Below, piece after piece: positions 54,361 to 64,000 of a stretch of 64,000 bases of DNA. Positions within the stretch are counted from its first letter, which is position 1. Every line of letters starts with the position of its first letter. The notes under the pieces are model-generated. The model ran no database searches. It was not told where the DNA came from and saw only the letters and a program-made list of their open reading frames with translations. The DNA lies in the NCBI RefSeq assembly GCF_016901575.1, contig NZ_JACJKQ010000003.1:1-64000 (forward strand), read 5' to 3'. A program made the translations under genes and the position numbers. Source of the DNA: Enorma phocaeensis (lineage in GTDB: Bacteria; Actinomycetota; Coriobacteriia; Coriobacteriales; Coriobacteriaceae).

Positions 54361-54723
54361 TTATGCGTGCTCCGCCTTCGGCTTTGCTGCGGGACGCTTT
54401 GCAGCCTTTTCCAGCTCCGCTGCACGGGCGACGCCCTTGGGCGTGGCCCGATACTCGTTGCCCAGCTGCCCACCCGATTCGTCGTACACCGCCGTAGAGG
54501 TGATGAACCCGTCGCGACGCAGGCGCGTCACCGCATGGTCGAGCGAACGCACGCAGCAGCCCAGCCGCCGCGCGAGGTCCGTCTTGTGAAACTGGACCGA
54601 CCCGCGCATCTGCGTCTCGCGCGCGACCAGCTCGAGCACGCGCTCGTGTATGAACGCGTGCCTCCCGTTGATTTTGGTACTGATGCCCTTCAGAGAAGAG
54701 CCCTCTCCCGCCTTCATGCCCAT
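54361..54723 (-). CDS. Small winged-helix DNA-binding protein
   Basis: A 120-residue protein with a helix-turn-helix of the winged type: VQFHKTDLARRLGCCVRSLDHAVTRL then the wing RRDGFITSTAVYDESGG. The C terminus is an Ala/Lys/Pro tail (EKAAKRPAAKPKAEHA) like that of nucleoid proteins. GAGGACGG lies before ATG at 54723, with a second ATG two codons on. It could be a local regulator; its targets are unknown. Confidence 0.65.
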   Translation of the reverse strand: MGMKAGEGSSLKGISTKINGRHAFIHERVLELVARETQMRGSVQFHKTDLARRLGCCVRSLDHAVTRLRRDGFITSTAVYDESGGQLGNEYRATPKGVARAAELEKAAKRPAAKPKAEHA

Positions 54724-55477
54724 GGTTAGCCGTCCTCATCAGCGCCGGCACGCGCGCATCCCCTCAATGGCAACGCGCCGGCATTCTCCCATAGACATCA
54801 TTGTGGGGGGAGGTAGACATTTTGCTATACCCCTCCCCAAGTTTTTCGGTAAACGGACACCCGGGAGTCACGGGCTAGCTGCTCCTTTCCGTTCGCCGAA
54901 TCTCGCCCCTCAACCTGTCGGATGAGCCCGCATCCCAAGAGCTGACGAGGGCCCAATTGTTTGAGTTCACTCCAGAGAGCAAAAGAGCGCAAAAGATAAA
55001 AAGAAGAGCAAAAAGAAAAAAGGCGATTATTCACGGGGTTCGATGAAACGGTGGTCTGTGTCTGCTGACGACTCCAAGGTCAAATAGAGCGACATTTGGG
55101 CAAACCGTTTGCGGATGAGGGGACATCTGGTCAATCCACCCGATCGCTGGGTACAGGCTTCGCGGAGGCATATGGGCAGCGGTCAATTGGCACGGCTCCT
55201 GGGCAGAAAGATGCTTCTTGCAGACGTCGGCAACCTGAGCTAGAACCATTTGGGGACGCGTCACGCCATGATTTATACCATCAGGCATCTTTCCCAAAGA
55301 TTGCTCTGGTAGTTTCCTGCCCAGGGTTCGGTGATGCTGACCAGACGAGACCCAACCCCACGAGGGGTGTACCCAGCTCACAGGGAGAATGACCATTACA
55401 TCCCATTCGCATCTTTTTGATTGCTATTTGACTCTACCTATTGAGTCACATTGTTAGAAAGTTGCCTGCTTCAGCCC
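54724..55477. other. 754-bp lower-G+C region without an intact gene
   Basis: Composition drops towards 50% G+C between about 54950 and 55480, including an A-rich tract (54981-55020). Open frames here are short, lack ribosome binding sites and match nothing I recognise. With the recombinase remnant that follows, it looks like decayed mobile DNA. The left part (54800-54860) must hold the promoter of the winged-helix gene; TATAGC on the minus strand at about 54820 is a weak -10 candidate. Confidence 0.5.
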
Positions 55478-55657
55478 TTAATCTTCATTCGGACTGTCCG
55501 CTCGCAGCCATTTTTCGAACGTTGACCGACACACGCCAAGTTCTCGGGTCGCTGAAGCGGAGGCCTTCCAAACCGCCTGCCGCGTGCCCGGGCCGCCGCG
55601 ATACCCTCCGCCTGGCGCTGACGAATCTCATCGCACTGCACACGCCACCTACCTGAA
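55478..55657 (-). pseudogene. Serine recombinase (resolvase/invertase) C-terminal remnant
   Basis: On the minus strand one frame reads IRQRQAEGIAAARARGRRFGRP, the typical end of the resolvase catalytic domain. Another frame, starting just after, reads SATRELGVCRSTFEKWLRAD and stops at 55478-55480, which is the expected C-terminal helix-turn-helix. The linker between them is missing and the frame shifts near 55560, and no N-terminal catalytic domain with its Ser precedes it. The gene is therefore broken by deletion and frameshift. Confidence 0.75.
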
Positions 55658-55711
55658 GCTTCTACAACCAGGGCCGGGCAGCGCATCGCACCGCCCGGCC
55701 CTGATAGAAGC
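55658..55711 (-). terminator. Strong hairpin after purD
   Basis: GCTTCTA (55658-55664) and CAGGGCCGGGC (55669-55679) pair with GCCCGGCCCTG (55693-55703) and TAGAAGC (55705-55711). It lies 57 nt after the purD stop on the minus strand. A U run is lacking. Confidence 0.75.
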
Positions 55712-55767
55712 ACATGTATATTAGACTCGCGGCGCCCTACGTGCGTCTCGTCCAATGTTCCCTGGCG

Positions 55768-57072
55768 CTAGTCCCATGCCTCGCGGCCCTTGAGGGCACG
55801 CAGACCGATGTCGCGACGCAGCGTCTTGCCTTCGAAGCCAATCTTCTCGCAGGCCTCGTAGGCCAGGTTGCGGGCCGCCTCGAATGTGTCGCCCAGCGCC
55901 GTCACGGCCAGGACGCGGCCGCCGCTCGTCACAAGCTCGCCGGCCTCGTTCACGGCGGTGCCCGCGTGATAGACCGTCACGCCGTCCATCGCTGCGGCGT
56001 CCTCGATGCCTGTGATGACCTTGCCCTTCTCGTAGCTGCCCGGATAGCCGGCGCTCGTCAGCACCACGGCCACCGCCCACTCGTCGCGCCAGCTCAGCTC
56101 GATCTCGTCCAGGCGCTGCTCGGCACAGGCGAGCATGACCTCCACCAGGTCGTTCTCAAGGCGCGGCAGGATAACCTGGGTCTCTGGATCGCCAAAGCGT
56201 GCGTTGAACTCAAGCACCTTCGGCCCCTGGGGCGTTAGCATGAAGCCGCCATAGAGGCATCCGCGATAGTCGATGCCCTCCGCTGCAAGCTCGGCCACGG
56301 TAGCGTCCATGATGCGCTCCATCTCGGCATGCTCCTCGGGGGTCACGATGGGCACGGGGCTGTAGACGCCCATGCCGCCCGTGTTGGGACCGCGGTCGCC
56401 CTCGAGCGCGCGCTTGTGGTCCTGCGAGGTCGCCATGGGACGCACGGTCTTGCCGTCGGTAAACGCCAGAAGCGAGCACTCGGGACCGGTGAGCATCTCC
56501 TCGATCACCACGGTCGAGCCAGCGTCGCCAAAGGTACCCGAGAAGCACTCGTGCACGGCCTCTTCTGCCTGGGCAAGCTCGGTCGCCACGATGACACCCT
56601 TGCCAGCAGCCAGTCCGTCCGCCTTCACGACGAGCGGCGCGCCCTGCTCGCGCACGTATGCAAGCGCCGATTCCTCATCGGTAAAGGAGCCGTATGCAGC
56701 CGTGGGAATGTTCGCGCGACCCATGAGCTCCTTGGAGAAGAGCTTCGAGCCCTCGACCTGGGCGCCGGCGGCGCCGGGGCCGAAGCAGGGGATGCCCGCC
56801 TCGCGCACCGCGTCGGCGACGCCGACGACGAGCGGGGCCTCGGGACCGATCACCACAAGGCCGATACCGGACTCGCGCGCGAAGTCGGCCACCGCCGCCG
56901 GATCGTTCTCGTCGAGCGCGACGTTCTCGCCCACCTCGAGGGTGCCGCCGTTGCCGGGCGCGATGTAGAGCGTGCCGCACCGAGGCGACGAGGCGAGCTT
57001 CACTGCCAGCGCATGTTCGCGGCCGCCGCTGCCCAGCAGCAAGATGTCGATGGTCTGCAGTGCTTCGTTCAT
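55768..57072 (-). CDS. purD: Phosphoribosylamine-glycine ligase
   Basis: A 434-residue ATP-grasp ligase, purine synthesis step 2. Landmarks: LLGSGGREHALAVKL at the N terminus, VIGPEAPLVVGVAD, VKADGLAAGKGV, the DHKRALEGDRGPNTGGMG signature and EFNARFGDPETQ. GAAAGGAAG sets ATG at 57072; the longer frame is not supported. It is transcribed as a single gene ahead of a hairpin. Confidence 0.96.
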   Translation of the reverse strand: MNEALQTIDILLLGSGGREHALAVKLASSPRCGTLYIAPGNGGTLEVGENVALDENDPAAVADFARESGIGLVVIGPEAPLVVGVADAVREAGIPCFGPGAAGAQVEGSKLFSKELMGRANIPTAAYGSFTDEESALAYVREQGAPLVVKADGLAAGKGVIVATELAQAEEAVHECFSGTFGDAGSTVVIEEMLTGPECSLLAFTDGKTVRPMATSQDHKRALEGDRGPNTGGMGVYSPVPIVTPEEHAEMERIMDATVAELAAEGIDYRGCLYGGFMLTPQGPKVLEFNARFGDPETQVILPRLENDLVEVMLACAEQRLDEIELSWRDEWAVAVVLTSAGYPGSYEKGKVITGIEDAAAMDGVTVYHAGTAVNEAGELVTSGGRVLAVTALGDTFEAARNLAYEACEKIGFEGKTLRRDIGLRALKGREAWD

Positions 57073-57279
57073 GAGGGGCTTCCTTTCAGTCGATACCCGT
57101 CGCCTCGGCGGCGTCGCATATGCCTGTCGCACCTCTTAATCATATGGGATTGAGGGGCATGTCGCGGGGGAACTTGAAAAGACCTCTGGACACGATCCTT
57201 CCAGCGATGCATGCCGCTAATACGCGCTGCCCGCAGCTGGTGCGGCGCATCCAACGCCAGCGGAGACCTCGGCGGGACG

Positions 57280-58191
57280 CTAGAACTCCGGCGTCAGATA
57301 CTCCGACACGCCGTCGAGCTCAGAGGAGTGCAGCGCCTCGGGATAGCAGAAGATTCCAAAGGCGCCCTCGCCCACATGCGTCGCGATGACGGGGCCGATG
57401 GTCGCGTCGGTAAGCACCCTGACCTTGGCGCCCGCGCGGACCAGCGCGTCCTCGATGGCGCGAACGTGAGGCTCGGCATCGGTGTGCAGCAAATAGCACA
57501 CCTGCGCGCCACGCTCCTGCACGAGCTTTGCGACGTGCTTGGCGATGTAGCTCACCGCGCCCTTCGCGCCCTTCGCCTTGTGCAGGACCTCGATTCCGCC
57601 CGCGCTGTTGAGCCCTGCGACGATCTTGATATTCAGAAGCGACGTGACGAGTCCCTGCATCTTGGTGGCACGACCGCCCTTCACCAGGTTGTCGAGCGTA
57701 TCCGGGACAAACAAAATGGAATAGCTGGCGCGGATGTCCTCGACGCGCTTCAGCGCCTCGTCGAGCGTCGCGCCGTGTTGCGCCATCACGGCCGCCTCGA
57801 GCACCATGGCGCCCTGCGCCACCGTGGCAGAGCAGCTGTCGACCACTTCGAGACGCGCTCCCTCGGGAATGCGGCCGGCGATCGCCCGCGCGCTCTCGAT
57901 GGTAGAGGATAGCTCGCGCGAGAGGTGTATGGACAAGACCTGCGTATAGCCCTCGTCGTAGAGCTGCTGGTAGACCTCCAAGAAGTCCGCCGGAGTCGGC
58001 TGCGACGTCTGCGGAAGCGTCTCGGCCCCTCGCATCAGGTCAAGCAGGCCGGCGGTGGATATGTCTTCTCCGTCGCGATAGTCGCGCCCCATAAACGTCA
58101 CATGGAGAGGCACGATACGAATGTCGAGCTTTTGGGCAAGGTCGACCGGGATGTCGGCGGCGCTATCGGTGACCACGGCAAACTTATTCAT
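57280..58191 (-). CDS. DegV family fatty acid-binding protein
   Basis: A 303-residue DegV protein: AVVTDSAADIP at the start, TSQPTPADFLEVYQ, the lipid-binding HLSRELSSTIESAR, VVDSCSATVAQG and FVPDTLDNLVKGGRA. Family members bind fatty acids in the cytoplasm, and the FakB-type members present them to the kinase FakA. No fakA is in the window. AAGGAGC precedes ATG at 58191. It follows purA after a hairpin. Confidence 0.93.
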   Translation of the reverse strand: MNKFAVVTDSAADIPVDLAQKLDIRIVPLHVTFMGRDYRDGEDISTAGLLDLMRGAETLPQTSQPTPADFLEVYQQLYDEGYTQVLSIHLSRELSSTIESARAIAGRIPEGARLEVVDSCSATVAQGAMVLEAAVMAQHGATLDEALKRVEDIRASYSILFVPDTLDNLVKGGRATKMQGLVTSLLNIKIVAGLNSAGGIEVLHKAKGAKGAVSYIAKHVAKLVQERGAQVCYLLHTDAEPHVRAIEDALVRAGAKVRVLTDATIGPVIATHVGEGAFGIFCYPEALHSSELDGVSEYLTPEF

Positions 58192-58268
58192 GATGCTCCT
58201 TGACGGCAAACGGGCTATCTGCCAAAACGAGGACCTTAGTGCCGAGCAGCTTCACGCCCGGCGGGCAG

Positions 58269-58294
58269 AGGGGGCGGGTACCCACCCGCCCCCT
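58269..58294 (-). terminator. Hairpin after purA
   Basis: AGGGGGCGGGT (58269-58279) pairs perfectly with ACCCGCCCCCT (58284-58294) across a 4-nt loop, 10 nt after the purA stop on the minus strand. No U tract follows. Confidence 0.7.
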
Positions 58295-58304
58295 GATTCA
58301 AACC

Positions 58305-59591
<1,287 letters not shown>

Positions 59592-59786
59592 GATGCATCT
59601 CCTTCTGAACCGTCGTTCCGGCCCCTTGGCCGGACGAGTATCGTTTCCTTCGCCCGCGCGCCATGACTCAGGCGTCGCGCGGCGACTCAACCCTTTTATT
59701 ATATCAACGGCCTCGGCGACTAACCATGCAGGCTCGGCAGGCGGCGCGAACGACGCCGCAAACCGCATGGACGGCCGATCAGGCGG

Positions 59787-61190
59787 CTACTCGTGCATGC
59801 CGTCCAGTTCGTAGAACTTGGTGGACGCCGGCAGGAACATGAGGTCGACGTCGCCAATGGGGCCGGAGCGGTTCTTGGCGACGATGACGCGCGTCACGCC
59901 TTCGTCCGGACGGTCGTCTCGGCTCGCCTCCTGCTCGTCCGACGAGCGGTCCAAGAACATGACGATGTCGGCGTCCTGCTCGATCGAGCCCGACTCGCGC
60001 AGGTCCGAAAGCTGGGGCCGCTTGCCGGTGCGGCTTTCGACCGCACGGGAGAGCTGCGAGAGCGCGATGAGGGGAATCTCGAGATCTTTGGCCATGATCT
60101 TCAGGCCACGGCTCATCTCCGACACCTCGACGGCGCGGTTCTCGGCGCGGCGTCCCGGCGGCGGGCTCACCAGCTGCAGGTAGTCCAGGATGATGACGGC
60201 CTTCTCTTTGTTGTGCAGCATGCGGCGCGCCTTGGCGCGAATCTCGGTCACCGTGGTGCCCGGCGTGTCGTCGATGAGGATGTCGAGCTTCGAGAGCTCC
60301 TGCGTGGCCTCATTGATGTTGGCCCACTGCTCGGGCGTGATGCGTCCCGTACGGAAATCCGAGATGGAGAGCATCGCGTGTGCGCAGATCAGGCGCTGCG
60401 CGATTTCCTTGCCGGACATCTCCAGCGAGAAGAAGCCCACGGTAAAGCCCGCGGCCGCCGCATTGAGCGCCAGGTTGAGTGCAAACGAGGTCTTACCGAC
60501 GGCAGGACGCGCGCCGATGATGATGAGCTGGCCCTCGCGGAACCCCAGCAGCAGCCGGTCAAGGCTCGGGAAGCCCGTGGGAACGCCATGCGCCTGTCCT
60601 CCGGCGGCGCAGACCTCCGAGGCCTCGTTGTATGCCTCGATCATGAATTCGGTGAGCGACTTGTATGAGCTCGACACCTCGCGCTCGGTCACCGACAGCA
60701 GCATGCTCTCGGCGCGCTCGACGACCTCTTTGGTGTCGAGGGGGGCATCGTAGGCAAGCGCGTTGATCTGGTTGGTGGCGCCGATGATCTCGCGCAACAT
60801 GGAGTCGCGCCGCACGATGCCCGCATGGTGCTGCCAGTTCACCAGGGCGATGGTGTTGCCCACCAGCTCCAGGATATAGGCCTCGCCGCCCACCTGCGCC
60901 AGCGTCCCCTCTGAGGTGAGATAGTCGATCAGCGAGATGGAGTCGACCGGGATGCTGCGCTCGTTCATCTCTATCATGGCCGTGAAGAGCGTGCGATGGC
61001 TCGGACGGTAGAAATCGTCCGGACGCAGCTCGGAGATGGCGTCGGAGACGACCTCGGGCGAGAGGATCATGGCGGCGAGCACGTTCGCTTCGGCCTCGGC
61101 GTTATTGGGCAGGCCCTGGCGGGCGCCCCGATCGGAGGCGCCGGCGGGAGTCCACGCGTAGTCGCCATACTCGGTTGTCGATGCGTCCAT
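59787..61190 (-). CDS. dnaB: Replicative DNA helicase
   Basis: A 467-residue DnaB. The N-terminal helical domain starts around LPNNAEAEANVLAAMI. The RecA-like C-terminal domain has Walker A ARPAVGKTS, Walker B IILDYLQL, and the SQLSRAVESRTGKRP and LRESGSIEQDAD motifs. It unwinds DNA ahead of the fork. No intein is seen. CAAGGAG precedes ATG at 61190; ATG 61211 is the alternative. The 698-bp region upstream holds DnaA-box-like sites. Confidence 0.96.
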   Translation of the reverse strand: MDASTTEYGDYAWTPAGASDRGARQGLPNNAEAEANVLAAMILSPEVVSDAISELRPDDFYRPSHRTLFTAMIEMNERSIPVDSISLIDYLTSEGTLAQVGGEAYILELVGNTIALVNWQHHAGIVRRDSMLREIIGATNQINALAYDAPLDTKEVVERAESMLLSVTEREVSSSYKSLTEFMIEAYNEASEVCAAGGQAHGVPTGFPSLDRLLLGFREGQLIIIGARPAVGKTSFALNLALNAAAAGFTVGFFSLEMSGKEIAQRLICAHAMLSISDFRTGRITPEQWANINEATQELSKLDILIDDTPGTTVTEIRAKARRMLHNKEKAVIILDYLQLVSPPPGRRAENRAVEVSEMSRGLKIMAKDLEIPLIALSQLSRAVESRTGKRPQLSDLRESGSIEQDADIVMFLDRSSDEQEASRDDRPDEGVTRVIVAKNRSGPIGDVDLMFLPASTKFYELDGMHE

Positions 61191-61374
61191 GTTCTCTCCT
61201 TGATAGCTCATCGGCCGGAGCCGGACGAAGACAGGCCTCAGCGGGCAGGCGCGCGCCCTTTCTCCAAAGCCGCTCGGGAAGACTCGGCCGCAAGATGAGG
61301 GCGGCCCATCCAGCACCGGGCCATCCATGGTACGGTATCCACGGCAGGCATGGTGGCTGACCTGCTCAGTTTTT

Positions 61375-61702
61375 CTTTCCACATGAAGCTGTCGATAACC
61401 TCGTGCGGCGACCCTGCGAAAACAACGGTTCTCAACGTTTTCCACAATTTGATGGGAGCTTCGTTTCAAGTTATCCACATCCCTACCGCTGACCTGCCAT
61501 TATTCGGTTTTACCATCATCTTTCTGCTGCTTTACAGAAATTTATTTGTAGATTCAGTGAAACCGCAGGTAGTTGAGCAGATGCTATACATTGCGCAGGA
61601 AAACACTGTCGCATGATATCGTGTCTCCTTGGCAAACGGCCTGTGCACAACACCTGTTCGCCCGGCACTTTTCCCAGTATTGCGCAGCCGACCTGTGGAT
61701 TT
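61375..61702. promoter_or_regulatory. DnaA-box cluster with A+T-rich stretch upstream of dnaB
   Basis: Box-like sites are CTTTCCACA (61375), TTTTCCACA (61438), a perfect TTATCCACA (61471), TGTGCACAA (61642, reverse TTGTGCACA) and TGTGGATTT (61694, reverse AAATCCACA). Between them, 61500-61620, lies a stretch clearly richer in A+T than the rest of the window. The region contains no gene and carries the dnaB promoter. It may be a DnaA-controlled promoter or part of a replication origin. Confidence 0.5.
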
Positions 61703-61888
61703 CTTCTTTGTTCGATTTGTCAAGACGGGTGACATCTTTTTGTCGACACGCGAACCGCCCCGCCGACGCCTCGGGGGCGAGAGGCGGGAACGGAAATGCA
61801 TTCGAGAAGCCATCGCTCCGGCATACCGGGGCCGCGCGGCAGGCGTCGCGTTTGCCGCGGCGCCGCCAGGCCCCAAGAGCAAGCCGGC

Positions 61889-62650
61889 CTACTCAGTCCA
61901 GCACTGCACGCCCGAAAGGCGCGTCATCCCGATGCTTGCCTGCAGCGCAAACGACGCCTCGTTGCCGATGACGATCTGCCCAAACGGAACGCGGCCCGCC
62001 TCAAGCATTCGGTTCACGGCATATCCCTCAAGCTCGCGCGCGTATCCGCGGCGGCGATGCTCGGGAAACACCTCGAGCATGCCCATGGACCCCTCGTCGT
62101 GCTCGCCGATAAAGCCGACCAGGTCGCCAGCGGCATCAAAGCCTCCCCACACCCAGCCGTCTTCGAGGTGGCGGGCGACATCCGCGGGCGAGATCATGTC
62201 GTAATGGGCGACGACGGCATCCAGGTCGTCCAGACCGAGCTGGCGGATGGACAGGCCGCCCGACAGCCCAACGGGTCGCTCGCCCTCATATATACAAATG
62301 TTGTAGCAGGTCTCCGGCGTCACGGGAAACCCGATCGCCTCGGGCTGGCGGGCGTCGTGCGACATGGTGATGGGACGCTCGCCATCGGGGAGCTTGGCCG
62401 CCTCCGCCAGGGTCACGCCGCCCGGAAGCAGCGGCAACCGGGCAATGGAGCAGGCCGCCTCGACGTCGCGTCCGGCGATGAAGACCATCCCCGAGCGTCG
62501 CACCCGGGCGAGAACGCCGTCATCTCCGGCGTACAGGCAGTCCGCCCGCCCGAGGCGCAGCATCTCATCCAGGGTCACGAGCTCGCGGGGATCTTCCTGC
62601 GACGCGATAAACGCATGAACGTGTTCGAGCACGGCGGCCACCCCTTTCAC
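61889..62650 (-). CDS. GNAT family N-acetyltransferase
   Basis: A 253-residue protein with a GNAT domain in its C-terminal half: the acetyl-CoA loop is MLEVFPEHRRRGYAREL, followed by GQIVIGNEASFALQASIGM, the typical helix and strand. The N-terminal half (residues 1-120) is a different domain with DCLYAGDDGVLARVRRSG, possibly substrate-binding. It starts with GTG at 62650 behind a poor TAAGAG site, so the start is uncertain. The substrate is unknown. Confidence 0.85.
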   Translation of the reverse strand: MKGVAAVLEHVHAFIASQEDPRELVTLDEMLRLGRADCLYAGDDGVLARVRRSGMVFIAGRDVEAACSIARLPLLPGGVTLAEAAKLPDGERPITMSHDARQPEAIGFPVTPETCYNICIYEGERPVGLSGGLSIRQLGLDDLDAVVAHYDMISPADVARHLEDGWVWGGFDAAGDLVGFIGEHDEGSMGMLEVFPEHRRRGYARELEGYAVNRMLEAGRVPFGQIVIGNEASFALQASIGMTRLSGVQCWTE

Positions 62651-62760
62651 CTCTTACCGACCGCCCATGGTACCCTCCCGGCTCATCATCTCGCAACATC
62701 TTGAAACTCACTCTTGCGCTCCATCAAAGTAAAGCGTAGAGTCACAAGTGCTTTGCACGG

Positions 62761-62780
62761 TACTTTAGTTAACTAAAGTA
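62761..62780. promoter_or_regulatory. Perfect 20-bp palindrome, probable operator
   Basis: TACTTTAGTTAACTAAAGTA is a perfect dyad ending 20 nt before the start of the binding-protein gene. TTGCAC at 62753-62758 could be a -35 element, which would place the dyad over the spacer and -10 region. A repressor bound here would block the amino acid transport operon. Confidence 0.75.
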
Positions 62781-62800
62781 TTTCTCTGGAAGGGTCTCTC

Positions 62801-63679
62801 ATGGACAACACTCGCACCCCCTCGCGCCGCAGGTTTGCACTGCTCGCCTGCTTCGCCACCCTGGCTTGCGCCGTCGCGCTGCTTACCGGATGCAACTCCT
62901 CCACGCCGTCCGCCGGCTCGGCCGGCTCTGCCGACACCGGCAGCGCCGCCGAGGACACCAGCGCGTCGGCCACCGGCACCCTCATCGTCGGCTTCGACCA
63001 GTCGTATCCTCCCTATGGCTTCGTAGGCGATGACGGCGAGTTCACCGGCTTCGACCTCGACCTTGCCGCCGCCGTCGCCGACAAGCTCGGCTGGGACGTT
63101 CAGTATGAGGCAATCGACTGGGACGCCAAGGACACGCTGCTCAACTCCGGCGCCATCAACTGCATCTGGAACGGCTTCACCATGGAGGGCCGCGAGGACG
63201 ACTACACCTTCTCCGAGCCCTACATGCTCAACGAGCAGGTCGTCGTGGTTCGCGCCGACAGCGGCATCACGAGCCTTGAGGACCTCGCCGGCAAGACCGT
63301 CATCACCCAGGTAGACTCCGCCGCGCTCGACGTCCTCGAGGGCGACCAGGCCGACCTTGCCGCCACCTTCGCGTCGCTCGAGCAGATCGGCGAGTACAAC
63401 ACCGCCTTCATGCAGCTCGAGTCCGGCGCCGTCGACGCCGTCGCCTGCGACCTCTCCATCGCCGCCTATCAGCTGGCAGCAAACCCCGACGCCTACCTCC
63501 AGCTTGACGAGGCGCTTTCGTCCGAGCACTACGCCGTGGGCTTCAAGCAGGGCGACACCGAGACCGCCGATGCCGTGACCGAGGCGCTGCGCGAGCTCAA
63601 CGCTGACGGAACGGTCCAGGAGCTCTGCGACAAGTACGCCGAGTACGGCCTTACCTACGACAACTGGGTCCTGGAGTAA
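62801..63679 (+). CDS. Amino acid ABC transporter substrate-binding lipoprotein
   Basis: A 292-residue family-3 solute-binding protein with signal peptide and lipobox LLTGC, a Ser/Ala/Gly-rich linker (about 32-58), then GFDQSYPPYGFVGDDGEF and FSEPYMLNEQVVVVR in the two lobes. It captures a polar amino acid outside the membrane for the permease that follows. GGAAGG precedes ATG. It belongs to a second transporter, separate from that at 20.6-23.9 kb. Confidence 0.92.
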   Translation: MDNTRTPSRRRFALLACFATLACAVALLTGCNSSTPSAGSAGSADTGSAAEDTSASATGTLIVGFDQSYPPYGFVGDDGEFTGFDLDLAAAVADKLGWDVQYEAIDWDAKDTLLNSGAINCIWNGFTMEGREDDYTFSEPYMLNEQVVVVRADSGITSLEDLAGKTVITQVDSAALDVLEGDQADLAATFASLEQIGEYNTAFMQLESGAVDAVACDLSIAAYQLAANPDAYLQLDEALSSEHYAVGFKQGDTETADAVTEALRELNADGTVQELCDKYAEYGLTYDNWVLE

Positions 63680-63737
63680 CCCCATGCAACGCCGCGCGAT
63701 GCCGGACACCGAGCGGCATCGCGCGGCAACGTCGCTT

Positions 63738-63789
63738 GGGACGGGGCCATTCGTCATCCTGCAAGCTGTGTGACGAGTGGCCCCGTCCC
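63738..63789 (+). promoter_or_regulatory. Intra-operon hairpin between binding protein and permease
   Basis: A 19-bp stem (63738-63756 with 63771-63789; GGGACGGGGCCA pairing with TGGCCCCGTCCC) with one G-U pair and a 14-nt loop. It lacks a U tract. Its place between the binding-protein and permease genes suggests attenuation or mRNA-end protection, as also seen in the other amino acid operon at 22.0-22.2 kb. Confidence 0.7.
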
Positions 63790-63860
63790 CGTGTGGCTAC
63801 GAGGCCATCCGTCGCCGTCGAGCGCGCCAGCACACCCACCTGCCAACGACCGGAGGAGAT

Positions 63861-64000
63861 ATGGATATCGCAACCATGCTGCAAATGCTCTTCGAGGGCT
63901 TCCTCGTAAGCATGCAGATCTTCGCGTTCACACTCATCGGCGCCGTGCCGCTGGGCATCGTGGTGGCATTGCTGCGCATGAGCCGCGTCGCACCCGTGCG
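63861..64000 (+). CDS. Amino acid ABC transporter permease, N-terminal fragment
   Basis: The frame opens with MDIATMLQMLFEGFLVSM and a membrane segment (IFAFTLIGAVPLGIVVALL) and runs off the window. The sequence matches the start of polar amino acid permeases. GGAGGAGAT precedes ATG at 63861. It pairs with the binding protein just upstream. Confidence 0.85.
   Translation, partial: MDIATMLQMLFEGFLVSMQIFAFTLIGAVPLGIVVALLRMSRVAPV

Noticed and set aside
55031-55396. A 121-codon minus-strand open frame in the low-G+C region
   Set aside because: No ribosome binding site, odd composition and no recognisable motif; it lies in decayed DNA.

Overview
The window is about 65% G+C and densely coded, with strong G/C preference at third codon positions, AAGGAG-type ribosome binding sites and several GTG starts. 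The gene content points to an anaerobic, gut-type actinobacterium of the class Coriobacteriia (Collinsella/Olsenella-like): NfnAB transhydrogenase, a galactitol-type PTS cluster, a fused ECF ATPase, class B sortase and scattered purine genes. The lineage is inferred from gene content, not from a marker gene. I found no rRNA, tRNA or CRISPR array.

Layout. 1-6 kb: end of a secreted protein gene, a Xer-like tyrosine recombinase, a sirtuin, exonuclease III and a KefB-type antiporter. 6.3-11.7 kb: a translationally coupled operon for an ECF vitamin transporter with a cell-surface beta-propeller protein. 12-19.8 kb: glmU-prs, a lineage-type nuclease-like hypothetical, pth, and nfnAB. 19.8-24 kb: a polar amino acid ABC transporter operon ending in a cytidylate-kinase-like gene. 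24-31 kb: yqeY, a PrsA-like foldase, purM-purN, purF. 31-36.4 kb: a PTS operon (IIA, aldolase, membrane protein, IIC, IIB, YjbQ, TIM-like isomerase) behind a perfect operator-like palindrome. 36.7-41.5 kb: MoaE-like protein, membrane protein, GntR regulator, sortase B, purE. 41.7-46.6 kb: carAB. 47-51 kb: pyridoxamine kinase, an anchored protein, an ABC exporter. 51-55.7 kb: an accessory segment with a Fic protein preceded by a strictly periodic palindrome array, two tandem Nudix hydrolases, a small winged-helix protein and a decayed stretch with a serine recombinase remnant. 55.7-61.2 kb: purD, DegV, purA, dnaB. 61.2-64 kb: a DnaA-box cluster, a GNAT acetyltransferase and the start of a second amino acid ABC operon.

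Five purine genes (purN, purM, purF, purE, purD) plus purA, prs and carAB make the window rich in nucleotide synthesis, but they are dispersed in short units rather than one operon. Long imperfect palindromes of 45-220 bp recur between genes (about 3.6, 15.0, 26.3, 28.8 and 48.1 kb); two share the same outer arms around different inner stems. Short GC-rich tandem repeats of 18-32 bp lie beside the stop codons of three genes.

The most promising unexplained items are the 45-bp-periodic palindrome array in front of the Fic gene, the PTS/aldolase/TIM/YjbQ sugar pathway of unknown substrate, and the palindromic repeat family.
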